Source: SAR202 cluster bacterium
GTDB lineage: Bacteria > Chloroflexota > Dehalococcoidia > Lucifugimonadales > GCA-2712585
Assembly: GCA_016872285.1 (NCBI GenBank)
Contig: VGZZ01000003.1
Coordinates: 46,898 to 110,897, forward strand
Reading direction: 5' to 3'
DNA length: 64,000 bases
The position numbers and the translations under genes are program-made. The notes under the pieces were generated by a model, which saw only the letters and a list, made by a program, of their open reading frames with translations, did not search any database and was not told the origin of the DNA. Positions 16,922 to 26,038 of this stretch are shown one piece after another (position 1 is the first letter of the stretch; each line of letters opens with the position of its first letter).

Positions 16922-17049
16922 GACGCCTACTTTTAGGGTTTAGCCAGCTTCCACCCTTCCTCTTAGTCCTAGCTCATTGCCTTCATAGCCCAACGCCCGT
17001 CCCTCTCTAACCTCGCTTCTTACTCAATACATGCATTTGAGGTATAGAA

Positions 17050-17385
17050 ATGGGATGGATTCAAAGGTTTCTTAGAGAAAAAGCTGTTAGGCCGGAACGG
17101 CGCCGTGAGGGCCGCTACAGGGTATTCAGCAACGTGGAGGCTGCCGGCGTTCCCAACCCCTGGACCCGCCAGCTCCTACAGCTAGCCGACGGCAGGCCGG
17201 CCTCGGAAATCGCGGAGGCCGTTTCCAGAGAACACAGCGCTGCGGGGCCCCTGTCCTCGGAGCTGGGCGTTAACAGCCATTTGATGCGGCGCAGCGTTTA
17301 CGAGTCCCTTCACAACATGGCAAGTCTTGGCCTGGTCCGCTTGGAGCCGATGGAGTCCACGGCGCAGCCCGTCCACTGTCGATAG
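17050..17385 (+). CDS. Hypothetical PqqD-like small protein
   Basis: 111 aa. The arrangement of a small beta part followed by NPWTRQLLQLADGRPASEIAEAVS and a C-terminal helix (VYESLHNMASLGLVRLE) recalls PqqD or winged-helix peptide-binding folds, but no firm signature is present. RBS-like GAGG upstream. First gene after the DDLFHLC attenuator and 73 nt before the TauE/SafE gene, suggesting joint expression. Confidence 0.5.
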   Translation: MGWIQRFLREKAVRPERRREGRYRVFSNVEAAGVPNPWTRQLLQLADGRPASEIAEAVSREHSAAGPLSSELGVNSHLMRRSVYESLHNMASLGLVRLEPMESTAQPVHCR

Positions 17386-17458
17386 GCTGAGTTGCTTCAG
17401 GGGCGCGCGTCGCCCTCGGTAAACATTCGTACTCTCCATCAATCCTTGAGGTGCTCCG

Positions 17459-18283
17459 ATGGACTTATGGCTCTGGCTTCTTGTGGCCGCCGCTGGCGCG
17501 GCGGGGCAGTTTCTAGATGTTGTGGCAGGCATGGGCTTCGGCGCCCTCTCCAGCACCCTCCTGCTGGCGGGCGGCGTTTCGCCGGTGACGGTTGTAGCCA
17601 CTATCAGCATCGCGAAAATCGGCAGCGGCCTTGTCTCGGGACTCTCTCACTGGCACGCCGGTAACGTACGAAGGGACTGGATATGGCCACTGCTGCTGCC
17701 GGCGGTGGTGGGCGCCGTGGCGGCGGCCCTGCTGGTCGCTTACGCTCCCAAGGGCGCCATTAGAATCACAGTCCCTTTCCTGCTGCTGCTCATGGGTCTG
17801 CTGATACTCCGACGCGCCTTGAGCAAAAATATCCAAGTCCCCGCCGTCGCAGGCGGCAGTCCTGACGCTCCCATACCCCTCTCAGCCCGTTTGCCGGTTC
17901 CCTTCGCCGTGCCGCGATTGCCCAAGACCCTCGGAGTGTCTGCTGTGGGGCTGGTTGGAGGAGTGATGAACGGCTTAAGCGGAGCCTTTGGCCCCTTCAC
18001 CACTTCGTCCCTGCTCCTGATAAAAAAGGGCCACCCACGCTATGTCGTCGGCACGGTGAACTTCGTGGAGTTCTTCGTCGCCCTGGCCGTCGCTTTCACT
18101 TTGCTCCCCCAGATGTCTAAAATCGACATCGTCCTGCCTGCCGCCCTGGTAGTCGGGGCGCTGATAACCAGCCCCTTGGGCGCTCGTCTCGCCAAGAGGC
18201 TGGACGCACGGTTTTTAGCCCTGCTCATCGCCCTCACGCTGGTAGGCCTAAACCTGTGGAGCATTGCTGTCGCCCTGACCTAG
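17459..18283 (+). CDS. TauE/SafE-family sulfite/organosulfonate exporter-like membrane protein
   Basis: 274 aa, GAGG upstream of the ATG. About eight membrane helices in two halves. The family motif regions are visible: GQFLDVVAGMGFGALSSTLLLAGG near the N-terminus and VGLVGGVMNGLSGAFGPFTTSSLL in the second half. Members move sulfite, sulfonates or related anions. Location downstream of a leader shared with cysH supports a sulfur role (inference). Next gene is gcvT, 72 nt away. Confidence 0.88.
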   Translation: MDLWLWLLVAAAGAAGQFLDVVAGMGFGALSSTLLLAGGVSPVTVVATISIAKIGSGLVSGLSHWHAGNVRRDWIWPLLLPAVVGAVAAALLVAYAPKGAIRITVPFLLLLMGLLILRRALSKNIQVPAVAGGSPDAPIPLSARLPVPFAVPRLPKTLGVSAVGLVGGVMNGLSGAFGPFTTSSLLLIKKGHPRYVVGTVNFVEFFVALAVAFTLLPQMSKIDIVLPAALVVGALITSPLGARLAKRLDARFLALLIALTLVGLNLWSIAVALT

Positions 18284-18355
18284 ACGCCGGCCCTCGGCTT
18301 GACAGCCCCATCCGTCACTCCCTACCATCCCTTCATCCCTTTTAAAGAGAGTCCC

Positions 18356-19453
18356 ATGTCCACTCAGACCCTCCAACGCACCGCCCTCTACCAAACTCAC
18401 GTGGGCCTCAAAGCGCGAATGGTGCCCTTCGCCGGCTGGGAGATGCCGGTGCAATACGGCAGCATTCTGGAGGAGGCCAGGGCCGTCCGCACCAAAGGCG
18501 GCCTCTTTGACGTTTCCCACATGGGCCGCGTCTACATCTCCGGCCCTCATGCCACCGACCTCCTGGACTGGATACAGACCGGCAGCATCGGCAGCCTTAA
18601 GGAGACCCGCGCCCGCTACTCCCTGGTCTGCGACGAGAAGGGCGGCATCATCGACGACACCGTGACCTACCGCCTCGCCCCGGACCGCTATCTGCTAGTC
18701 TGCAACGCCTCCAACCGTCCCGCCGTCCTGGCCTGGGTTGACCGATGGCGTAAGCAGAAGTTCTCTCAGACCACCATCGACGACGTTACCACCAAAACCG
18801 TCATGATCGCCGTCCAGGGGCCGGCCACCGCCGCCCTCATGGACACCCTCAGCCCCGACAAGCCCTCAGCCATGCGCTACTTTTCCGGCGCCGACGCCAG
18901 GGTCAACGGCAAGAAGGCCTACATCGGCCGCACCGGCTACACTGGCGAGGACGGCTACGAGGTCATTGTGGACGCCGCCGACGGCCCCGGCCTGTGGAAA
19001 ACCCTCATGGACAAAGGCATGGCCGCCTGCGGCCTCGGCTCCCGCGACGTCCTCCGCCTGGAGGCCGCCCTCCCCCTCCACGGCAACGACATCGACCTCA
19101 CTACCACACCTCTCGAAGCTGGCCTGGAACGCTTCGTAAAGCTGGACAAGGAGTTCGTCGGCGCGGGCATCCTTCGGCAGCAGCAAGCCCAGGGCGTCAA
19201 ACGAAAGCTGGTGGGCCTCTTCCCGGAAGGCCCTCAAATCCCACGCCACAACTATTTGGTCAAAGTTAATGGAAAAGACGCGGGGCACATCACCAGCGGC
19301 GGTTACTCCCCTACCCTTGACAGGAATATAGCTATGGGCTATGTTTCCCACGAATTTTCAGCCCCCGGCAGCAAGATTCAGATAGATATACGGGGACGCC
19401 TCTCCGATGCCACTGTCACTCCTCTACCTTTCTACACAAGGAAAAAAGACTGA
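18356..19453 (+). CDS. gcvT: Aminomethyltransferase (glycine cleavage T protein)
   Basis: 365 aa from the ATG at 18356; the frame is open further upstream but without family sequence. It transfers the methylene unit from the lipoyl arm of H protein to tetrahydrofolate, releasing ammonia. Seen: [32 protein letters not shown], the folate-site [12 protein letters not shown], and C-terminal [16 protein letters not shown]. First gene of gcvT-gcvH-gcvPA-gcvPB; its stop overlaps the gcvH start (TGATG). Confidence 0.95.
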   Translation: MSTQTLQRTALYQTHVGLKARMVPFAGWEMPVQYGSILEEARAVRTKGGLFDVSHMGRVYISGPHATDLLDWIQTGSIGSLKETRARYSLVCDEKGGIIDDTVTYRLAPDRYLLVCNASNRPAVLAWVDRWRKQKFSQTTIDDVTTKTVMIAVQGPATAALMDTLSPDKPSAMRYFSGADARVNGKKAYIGRTGYTGEDGYEVIVDAADGPGLWKTLMDKGMAACGLGSRDVLRLEAALPLHGNDIDLTTTPLEAGLERFVKLDKEFVGAGILRQQQAQGVKRKLVGLFPEGPQIPRHNYLVKVNGKDAGHITSGGYSPTLDRNIAMGYVSHEFSAPGSKIQIDIRGRLSDATVTPLPFYTRKKD

Positions 19454-19845
19454 TGAATCCTTCCGACCGCAAGTATTCAAAAGAGCATGAATGGGCTAAG
19501 ACCGACGCCAAGGGCCTGGTTGTCGTGGGCATCACCCACTTCGCCCAGGACCAGCTCGGCGACATAGTTTACATCGACCTGCCCAAGGTCGGCGCCAAGA
19601 TCGAGCAGTTCAAGAAGCTGGGCGAGGTCGAGTCTGTCAAGGCCGTGTCGGATATCTACACCCCCGTCGGCGGCGAGGTGGTGGAGGTCAACAAGGCCGT
19701 GTCGGAAAAGCCCGAGACCGTCAACCAGGACCCCTTTGAAAAGGGCTGGCTGGTCAAAATCAAGGCCGCCAACGCCAACGCCGACTTGCAGAAGCTCATG
19801 ACCGCCGCCCAGTATGATACCTTTTTAAAGACCGAGGCCCACTAA
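19453..19845 (+). CDS. gcvH: Glycine cleavage system H protein
   Basis: 130 aa lipoyl-carrier protein that shuttles the aminomethyl group between P and T proteins. The lipoylated Lys is K63 in GEVESVKAVSD. The start overlaps the gcvT stop by 1 nt, showing coupled translation. Normal length for the family; no oddities. Confidence 0.97.
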   Translation: MNPSDRKYSKEHEWAKTDAKGLVVVGITHFAQDQLGDIVYIDLPKVGAKIEQFKKLGEVESVKAVSDIYTPVGGEVVEVNKAVSEKPETVNQDPFEKGWLVKIKAANANADLQKLMTAAQYDTFLKTEAH

Positions 19846-19847
19846 TC

Positions 19848-21182
19848 TTGGCACAGCACAATTCTCACCCCTTCCAGTCCCACTATATCCCCAACACACC
19901 CAAAGACCGGCAGGAGATGCTCCGCGCCGTCGGCGTCTCCAGCGTCCAGGACCTCTTCGCAGACATACCCAAAGAGCACCGCAACCCGCCTTTGGACATT
20001 CCCGCGCCCATGTCTGAGCTTGAGCTAAAGGCTGAAATGTCTGCCTTGGGCCGTCTCAACAAAGATATCCAGTCCAACGTCTGCTTCCTGGGCGCCGGCG
20101 CTTACAACCACTTCACCCCTAGCATCGTCAAGCCCCTCATTACTCGAGGCGAGTTCCTCACCTCCTACACCCCCTACCAGGCGGAGGTGAGCCAGGGCAC
20201 CCTCCAGGTGGCCTACGAGTTCCAGACCATGATTTGCAGCCTCATGGGCATGGAAGTAGCCAACGACGGCATGTACGAAGGCGCCTCCAGCCTGGCGGAG
20301 GCCGCCCTCATGGCCTGCCGCGTCACTGACAGAGGCGATATCTATATCCTCGACACCGTGAACCCTTCATATCGCGAGGTTGTCGAGACCTACGCCCTGC
20401 CCCAGGGCTTGAACGTCAAGACCGTCTCGACCAGCAACATCAAACTTCCCGACACCGCGGCCTGCCTACTCACCCAGTACCCCAATTTCTACGGGTACAT
20501 GGAAGACCTGGCGGCCTACAAGCGCCTTACCCAGGAAAAGGGCGCGCTGCTGGTCGTCTCCGCCGACCCTGTGGCCGCCGGCATGTTCAAGTCCCCCGGC
20601 GACCTGGGCGCGGACATTGTCACCGCTGAGGGGCAAAGCCTGGGCGTGCCCCTCAGCTACGGCGGCCCCTACGTGGGCATCTTCGCCACGCGGCAGCAGT
20701 ACATACGCCAGATGCCGGGACGCATTGTCGGCAAGACGGTGGACGCCGAGGGCAAGACGGGCTACGTTCTCACCCTACAGACCCGCGAGCAGCACATCCG
20801 CCGCGAGCGCGCCACCAGCAACATTTGCACCAGCCAGTTTCTCCTGGCCCTGGCCACTACCATCACCATGGCTGCGCTGGGTAAACAGGGCCTGCGGCAG
20901 GTAGCCGAGCTTTGCTACCAAAAGTCCCACTACGCGGCATCAAAGATTAGCCACATTAAGGGCTATTCCCTGCCCATAAAGGGCGTTTTCTTCAAAGAGT
21001 TCGTGGTGCAGTGCCCCCAGCCGCCCGCCAAAATCAACCAGCGCTTGCTGGAAAAGGGCATCATCGGCGGGCTGGATATCAGCCGGCAGGTCCCCAACAG
21101 AATGCTCCTCTGCGTCACTGAAATGAACAGCCGCCAGGAGATAGACGCCCTGGCCGCCACCCTATCGGAGTTCAGCAAATGA
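19848..21182 (+). CDS. gcvPA: Glycine dehydrogenase (decarboxylating) subunit 1
   Basis: 444 aa from a TTG at 19848, 2 nt after gcvH. It is the alpha half of the two-subunit P protein that decarboxylates glycine. Seen: HYIPNTPKDRQEML, FLGAGAYNHFTP, SYTPYQAEVSQGTLQ, and NICTSQFLLAL near the end of the core. It overlaps gcvPB by ATGA. The two-gene P protein is the form common in Gram-positive, archaeal and Chloroflexota genomes. Confidence 0.96.
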   Translation: MAQHNSHPFQSHYIPNTPKDRQEMLRAVGVSSVQDLFADIPKEHRNPPLDIPAPMSELELKAEMSALGRLNKDIQSNVCFLGAGAYNHFTPSIVKPLITRGEFLTSYTPYQAEVSQGTLQVAYEFQTMICSLMGMEVANDGMYEGASSLAEAALMACRVTDRGDIYILDTVNPSYREVVETYALPQGLNVKTVSTSNIKLPDTAACLLTQYPNFYGYMEDLAAYKRLTQEKGALLVVSADPVAAGMFKSPGDLGADIVTAEGQSLGVPLSYGGPYVGIFATRQQYIRQMPGRIVGKTVDAEGKTGYVLTLQTREQHIRRERATSNICTSQFLLALATTITMAALGKQGLRQVAELCYQKSHYAASKISHIKGYSLPIKGVFFKEFVVQCPQPPAKINQRLLEKGIIGGLDISRQVPNRMLLCVTEMNSRQEIDALAATLSEFSK

Positions 21183-22666
21183 CCTCTCTAATCGAACACC
21201 GCCGCAAGCTTCTCATGGAGCGCAGCTCCCCAGGCCGCGTGGGCGCCGTCCTTCCCCACTCCGACGTCCCGCCCCAGGAGCTGCCCCACGCGTCGATGCT
21301 CAGGTCGGAAGTCGACCTGCCGGAGATCTCCGAGCCCGAGGTAGTGCGATACTTCACCACCCTCAGCCAGCTCAACTTCTCCATTGACACCAACTTCTAC
21401 CCCCTGGGCAGCTGCACCATGAAGTACAACCCCAAAATCAACGACGAGATGGCCTTCTCGGCGGGCTTTGGAGCCATCCACCCCAACCAGCCCGATGACC
21501 AGATCCAGGGCGCCCTTAAGCTGATGTTTCGATTGCAAAACTACCTGGTGGAAGTGTCTGGCATGAACGCCGCCAGCCTGGCTCCCCTGGCCGGCGCTCA
21601 GGGCGAGTTATCCGGCGTTCTTATGATGCGCAAGTACCATCAGGAGCACAGCAGCGGTAAGCGCCTCAAGATGCTCATTCCCGACAGCGCCCACGGCACC
21701 AACCCCGCCTCCGCCGCCATGGCCGGTTTCGACGTCGTCTCCATACCCACTGACCGCGACGGCAACACCGACCTGGCCGCCCTCAAAAAAGAGGCCACCA
21801 GCGACCTCGCGGGCATGATGATCACCCTCCCCAGCACCCTCGGTCTCTTCGACCGCAACATTGCCCAGATATGCAACATCATCCACAACGCCGGCGGCCT
21901 GGTCTATGCCGACGGCGCCAACATGAACGCCCTCCTAGGTCAGGTGAAGCTCGGCCAGCTGGGCTTCGATGTCATGCACATCAACCTTCACAAGACCTTC
22001 AGCACCCCCCACGGCGGCGGCGGCCCTGGCGCGGGACCTGTGTGCGTAAAGTCCATCCTCCGGCCCTACCTCCCCGCACCCATCGTCGAGCAGCACGCCG
22101 TCGGCGGCAAGGAGCATTACCAGCTTATACGCCCGTCCAAGAGCATCGGAAAAGTCGCGGCTTTCCACGGCAACTTCGGCGTCCTAGTCCGCGCCTACAC
22201 CTACATACGCACCCTGGGCAACGCCGGCCTCAAGCAGGCCAGCGAGAACGCCGTCCTCAACGCCAACTACATCCTCGCCAACCTCCGCGACTACTACCAC
22301 CTGCCCTTTGACCGCCCGTGCATGCACGAGGTTATCCTGTCGGCGGTGAAGCAGAAGGAGGAAAAGGGCGTTAAGGCCCTGGACGTCTCCAAGCGTCTCC
22401 TCGACTACGGCATCCACGCCCCCACCATGTATTTCCCCCTGACCGTCGAGGAAGACCTGCTTATCGAGCCGACTGAGACCGAAAGCAAAGAGACGCTAGA
22501 CCGGTTTATCGAGGTTATGCGGACGATAGCCAAGGAAACCAGCGACGACCCCGATATGGTGAAGCACGCGCCGCACACCACGCCGGTGCGGCGGCTGGAC
22601 GAGGCCCGCGCCGCCCGCCAGCCCGATCTGCGATGGCGCAGGCCCGAGCATGTCGGTAGTAGATAA
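21179..22666 (+). CDS. gcvPB: Glycine dehydrogenase (decarboxylating) subunit 2
   Basis: 495 aa beta half of the P protein, carrying pyridoxal phosphate on Lys272 in NLHKTFSTPHGGGGPG. Other family segments: FYPLGSCTMKYNPKIN, SAHGTNPASAAMAGFDVV, and the C-terminal CMHEVILS. Coupled to gcvPA by a 4-nt overlap and overlapping the cupin gene start by 17 nt. The C-terminus has an extra basic tail compared with typical members (RRLDEARAARQPDLRWRR). Confidence 0.96.
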   Translation: MTSLIEHRRKLLMERSSPGRVGAVLPHSDVPPQELPHASMLRSEVDLPEISEPEVVRYFTTLSQLNFSIDTNFYPLGSCTMKYNPKINDEMAFSAGFGAIHPNQPDDQIQGALKLMFRLQNYLVEVSGMNAASLAPLAGAQGELSGVLMMRKYHQEHSSGKRLKMLIPDSAHGTNPASAAMAGFDVVSIPTDRDGNTDLAALKKEATSDLAGMMITLPSTLGLFDRNIAQICNIIHNAGGLVYADGANMNALLGQVKLGQLGFDVMHINLHKTFSTPHGGGGPGAGPVCVKSILRPYLPAPIVEQHAVGGKEHYQLIRPSKSIGKVAAFHGNFGVLVRAYTYIRTLGNAGLKQASENAVLNANYILANLRDYYHLPFDRPCMHEVILSAVKQKEEKGVKALDVSKRLLDYGIHAPTMYFPLTVEEDLLIEPTETESKETLDRFIEVMRTIAKETSDDPDMVKHAPHTTPVRRLDEARAARQPDLRWRRPEHVGSR

Positions 22667-23033
22667 TCGAAGCGCCAGGGAGCTGCCCTGGCGCCCCAAC
22701 TACCGCGTCTTCGCCGTCGCCGGCATGGACGACGGCCGCGACGCCACCCTCCACTACAGCCTCATTGACCCCGGCGCCGGCGCGCCCCTCCACACCCATG
22801 ACGTCGACGAATTTATCTGCGTCATCGAAGGCCGCCTAAACGGCCGCATCGGCGACGAGAAGAAAGTCGTTGAGGCCAACCAGACTATGGTCATACCCAA
22901 GGGCGTGCCCCACGGCTTCAACGGCGCCGGCCCCGGCGCCGCCCGCACCCTGGCCTTCTTTCCCTGCCCCGACGGCCAGCAGAAGACTAAGTACCTGGAA
23001 GGCGGCCCGCCAGAGATTTACAAGAAGAAGTAG
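22650..23033 (+). CDS. Cupin domain protein
   Basis: 127 aa, start overlapping gcvPB by 17 nt. Cupin motif 1 is PLHTHDVDEFICVIEGRL (His, His, Glu metal ligands) and motif 2 is VIPKGVPHGFNGAG. Binds a divalent metal, so a small dioxygenase, isomerase or binding protein; the substrate is unknown. It is translationally coupled to the glycine cleavage genes, followed by the peroxiredoxin 37 nt later. Confidence 0.85.
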   Translation: MSVVDNRSARELPWRPNYRVFAVAGMDDGRDATLHYSLIDPGAGAPLHTHDVDEFICVIEGRLNGRIGDEKKVVEANQTMVIPKGVPHGFNGAGPGAARTLAFFPCPDGQQKTKYLEGGPPEIYKKK

Positions 23034-23070
23034 CCCCACGTCCCTAGTCATCAAAAAGGAGGAACCCCGT

Positions 23071-23535
23071 ATGCCCGCAGAAGTCGGCAAACCCGCTCCA
23101 GACTTCACCCTCACCAACCAGTCAGGGGAGAAAGTCTCTCTTAGCCAGTTCAAAGGCCAGAAAAATGTAGTCCTCTCCTTCCACGTCTTCGACTTCACAG
23201 GTGGTTGAACTAACCAGGTCTCCTCGTTCAACCAGGCTAACGCCAAGTTCGAGGAGAAAGGCGCCCAGGTCTTGGGCGTAAGCTGCGACAGCCACAACTC
23301 CCACCGCGCCTGGTCCAACGCGCTGGGCAATATTCGATACCCCATGCTGTCGGACTTCCATCCCCACGGCGCTATGGTCAAGGCCTATGGCCTGTTCAAC
23401 GAAAGCAACGGCGCCCCCAAACGCTCCGTCATCATCGTAGATAAGCAGGGCGTCGTGCGGTTCCGCCAGGAGTACGCTCCGGGCACCCAGCCCAACCCCA
23501 CGGACATCCTGGCCGAGCTCGACAAGATCAAGTAA
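23071..23535 (+). CDS. Peroxiredoxin (AhpC/TSA) with in-frame UGA at the catalytic position, probable selenoprotein
   Basis: 154 aa if UGA (23206-23208, codon 46) is read as selenocysteine; AAGGAGG lies 8 nt before the ATG. Frame and family character continue on both sides: before it KPAPDFTLTNQSGEKVSL and FHVFDFTGG, after it TNQVSSF, VLGVSCDSHNSHRAW, VDKQGVVRF. In cysteine peroxiredoxins the F-T-x-x-C-T motif places the peroxidatic Cys exactly where this UGA lies. A 9-bp hairpin immediately spans and follows the codon. Otherwise the gene would be cut into 45- and 108-residue pieces. Peroxide reduction in the cytoplasm; C in GVSCDS may be a second redox residue. Confidence 0.85.
23202..23234 (+). 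promoter_or_regulatory. SECIS-like hairpin at the UGA of the peroxiredoxin
   Basis: TGGTTGAAC (23202-23210, containing the TGA) pairs perfectly with GTTCAACCA (23226-23234), leaving a 15-nt loop with AGGTCT, the apical-loop sequence of the E. coli fdhF SECIS. The loop is closer to the UGA than in typical bacterial SECIS elements, so the fold needs a dedicated search. Confidence 0.6.
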
Positions 23536-23557
23536 CCGCGTTTTGTAAATAGACGAG

Positions 23558-23587
23558 AAAAGGGCTCCGATAGATCGGAGCCCTTTT
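23558..23587. terminator. Bidirectional intrinsic terminator
   Basis: AAAAGGGCTCCGAT (23558-23571) and ATCGGAGCCCTTTT (23574-23587) give a stem with A/T tracts on both sides. It separates the peroxiredoxin from the converging 87-aa gene. Confidence 0.9.
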
Positions 23588-23851
23588 CTATTTACCTAAA
23601 TCATATCCTATAGCCCTCAGGGCCTCGGCGTAAGATACAAAACCTTCAAAGGCCATAAGCGTTATCGGCAGGTAGTAGTTATCGACTAAAAGGTCTGCCT
23701 CGTCCTTGGCCGGCCCCGCCGCGTAGACTCTAGTCCCGGCCTGACCCCGGCCATTGGACACCACAATGTGCTGATCGCCCTTGTACGGGGCCGCCAGCCA
23801 GAACTTCGCGTCGTGTTTATCTATGCTGAGGACCATCTTGGCTGCGGGCAT
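23588..23851 (-). CDS. Hypothetical protein
   Basis: 87 aa, unrecognised. Sequence contains MVLSIDKHDAKFWLAAPYKGDQHIVV and a helical C-terminus (GFVSYAEALRAIGYDLGK). No membrane segment or signal. Single gene ending at the bidirectional terminator. The adjacent gap 23852-24067 holds a TATAAT at 24007-24012 that may serve the biotin carboxylase gene, but no good -35. Confidence 0.5.
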   Translation of the reverse strand: MPAAKMVLSIDKHDAKFWLAAPYKGDQHIVVSNGRGQAGTRVYAAGPAKDEADLLVDNYYLPITLMAFEGFVSYAEALRAIGYDLGK

Positions 23852-24067
23852 GGTCTGCCTCTCTTAGAGCCTCGCCATGAAAAGGAACATTTGTCGCGCG
23901 GCATATAGAATACCAATCCAGCCGCTGGTCTTCATTGATTAACCAGGACATTTTGTGTGTAATTTCTCTCCAAGGACGCCCCGGTAATATAACGCGGCTC
24001 CTGATATATAATATTTCTTCGTGATGAGAGACCATTCCGTCTCAAAAATCTGGCAGGACCCGTCTTT

Positions 24068-25486
24068 GTGTTCTCCAAAGTCCTGATAGCCAATCGCGGC
24101 GAAGTCGCGCGGCGCATCGCCCGCACGTGCCGGCGGCTGGGCGTCTCCACCGTAGCCGTCTACTCCGGCGCCGACGCCGGCCACCCCCACTCCCGTGACG
24201 CCGACGAGTCGTATCGCCTTAAGTCGGCCTCCTCGTCCCAGAGCTACCTGAATATACCGGCGCTGCTGGACGTCGCCCAGCGCAGCGGCGCCGAAGCTGT
24301 GCACCCGGGTTATGGGTTTCTCTCGGAAAGCCCGGAGTTCGCCGAGGCCTGCCGGAAGGTTGGACTGGTCTTCATCGGCCCGCCGCCGGAGGTCATGCGG
24401 CGCGTGTCGAACAAGGTCCAGGCCCGCCTGGAGGCCGTCCGGGCCGGCGTCAACACCATCACCGCCACCCAGAGCTTCGACGACCCTCGAAAAGCCATGG
24501 AGATGGCTGAGCATGTGGGCTTCCCCCTGATTATCAAGGTCACCAGCGGCGGCGGGGGCTACGGCATGCGGGTAGTGCGCACCCCCGACAACCTGTTGTC
24601 CGCCTTCGACCAGAGCCTGCGCACTGCCACAGGACTCTACGGCAAAGCCTCCGTCCACATGGAAAGATACATCCATCCGGCAGCCCACGTGGAGGTTCAA
24701 ATTTTTGGCGACGGCCATGGATCTGTCCTGCACCTCAACGAGCGCGACTGCTCGGTGCAGCGACGGCACCAAAAAGTCATCGAAGAGGCCCCGTCGCCCA
24801 GGCTGGACAGCGCCCTGAAGCATCGCATCGTCAGCGACGCCGTGAGCCTTATGCGGCATGTCGGCTATGTAAACGCGGGAACGGTGGAATTCCTAGTGGA
24901 CCCCCAGGGCCGGCACTATTTCATGGAAGTCAACTGCCGCCTTCAGGTGGAGCACCCTATAACCGAGGAGATAACCGGCGTTGATCTGGTGGAAATGCAA
25001 CTCCGCGCAGCCGCCGGCGAGCCTCTGAAGCTGTCCCAAGACCAGGTGACGCCGCGGTGCCATGCCATCGAGGCGCGGGTGTTCGCCGAGGACCCCTACC
25101 TAGGCACCCTATCGGTTGGCGAGGTCACGGATGTCTCCGAGCCCGCCGGCGAAGGGCTGCGTCTGGAAAGCGCCGTATTCTCGGGCTACAAGGTTACGCC
25201 AAGCTACGACCCCCTGGTAGCCAAGCTCATTGCCAAGGGTGGCACGCGTCAACAAGCCATTCAAAGGCTTGTTCAGGGCCTGGAGTCCTTCCGAATAGGG
25301 GGAATCCAGACCAACATACCTCTACTGCTGGCCGTGCTGAAGCATCCCGAGTTTTTATCGGGCGGCTACACGTTGGACTTCCTGGAGGCTGTCATGGATG
25401 ACCGCCTGAAGGAGCGTAAGGACCGGGCCAAGGCCGCCGCCGTGGCCGTAACCTTTGCCCTGGAGGAGCGAGGCCTACGACTCTAG
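24068..25486 (+). CDS. accC: Biotin carboxylase (acetyl-/propionyl-CoA carboxylase subunit)
   Basis: 472 aa from a GTG at 24068. ATP-dependent carboxylation of biotin on a carrier protein. Seen: FSKVLIANRGEVARRIARTC, HPGYGFLSE, the ATP-grasp loop SGGGGYGMRVV, HVEVQIFGDGHG, ERDCSVQRRHQKVIEEAPSP and EVNCRLQVEHPITEE. Some residues differ from E. coli AccC (GGGYGM instead of GGGKGM; VNCRLQVEH instead of MNTRLQVEH). No biotin carrier domain and no carboxyltransferase gene are adjacent, so its partner is elsewhere. Confidence 0.9.
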   Translation: MFSKVLIANRGEVARRIARTCRRLGVSTVAVYSGADAGHPHSRDADESYRLKSASSSQSYLNIPALLDVAQRSGAEAVHPGYGFLSESPEFAEACRKVGLVFIGPPPEVMRRVSNKVQARLEAVRAGVNTITATQSFDDPRKAMEMAEHVGFPLIIKVTSGGGGYGMRVVRTPDNLLSAFDQSLRTATGLYGKASVHMERYIHPAAHVEVQIFGDGHGSVLHLNERDCSVQRRHQKVIEEAPSPRLDSALKHRIVSDAVSLMRHVGYVNAGTVEFLVDPQGRHYFMEVNCRLQVEHPITEEITGVDLVEMQLRAAAGEPLKLSQDQVTPRCHAIEARVFAEDPYLGTLSVGEVTDVSEPAGEGLRLESAVFSGYKVTPSYDPLVAKLIAKGGTRQQAIQRLVQGLESFRIGGIQTNIPLLLAVLKHPEFLSGGYTLDFLEAVMDDRLKERKDRAKAAAVAVTFALEERGLRL

Positions 25487-25523
25487 AAGACCAGGCTTAG
25501 CCTAATACAGGCCAGCCCCCACA

Positions 25524-25826
25524 TTAAACGCGCGCTGTTTTGTAGAGCTGGTACACAGTGTTGGAGGTTGGCGTTTTGGGCGCTTCAGGGTGGCGTTCCA
25601 GATAGTCTTCCCACCACCAGAAGCTCATCATATCCCCATCGCACTTGTCGTACTGGCACCGAACGGCGGCCTGGCTGCCCGTTCCCTTGCGGAACTGCTT
25701 TTCAAAGTCCGAAAGAAACACGAAGGTTGACTCTAATCGACCGCGGGCTTCTCTGGGCTCCCGGCTGAGCGACACCTCGAAGCAGCGCTGGCAGCGAAGA
25801 CACCAGACCCATTTCACACAGTTCAT
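25524..25826 (-). CDS. Putative zinc-ribbon protein
   Basis: 100 aa, not recognised. C-V-K-W-V-W-C-L-R-C-Q-R-C at the N-terminus and C-Q-Y-D-K-C in the middle could bind one zinc ion. Ends with aromatic-rich FWWWEDYLERHPEAP. Single gene; the 25827-26038 gap holds only the pyrophosphatase terminator. Confidence 0.6.
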   Translation of the reverse strand: MNCVKWVWCLRCQRCFEVSLSREPREARGRLESTFVFLSDFEKQFRKGTGSQAAVRCQYDKCDGDMMSFWWWEDYLERHPEAPKTPTSNTVYQLYKTARV

Positions 25827-25984
25827 ATTCTGATTTAGCCCCGCCTATGCAACTTTAAGCTCCTAATAGGAGACTCCAATTGGCTGGCAAAGTTCAAGGA
25901 CTATGAGGCATTAGTATAGGCCACTTTTAATCGCCTGGCAGCGCAAGAAATTATGGGCGGCTTCTTGGTCTAGGGTCGCGGGAA

Positions 25985-26028
25985 AAGCCAAGGGCCCTCT
26001 AATTGTTGGAGGGCCCTTGGCTGCTTTT
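25985..26028 (-). terminator. Intrinsic terminator after hppA
   Basis: AGCCAAGGGCCCTC and its complement around a short AATTGTTG-type loop make a 14-bp stem, with TTTTCC on the minus-strand side. Located 11 nt beyond the hppA stop. Confidence 0.85.
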
Positions 26029-26038
26029 GAAGAATCGT

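Noticed and set aside
18284..18355. Glycine riboswitch ahead of gcvT
   Set aside because: Only 72 nt separate the genes and no tandem aptamer features are visible.
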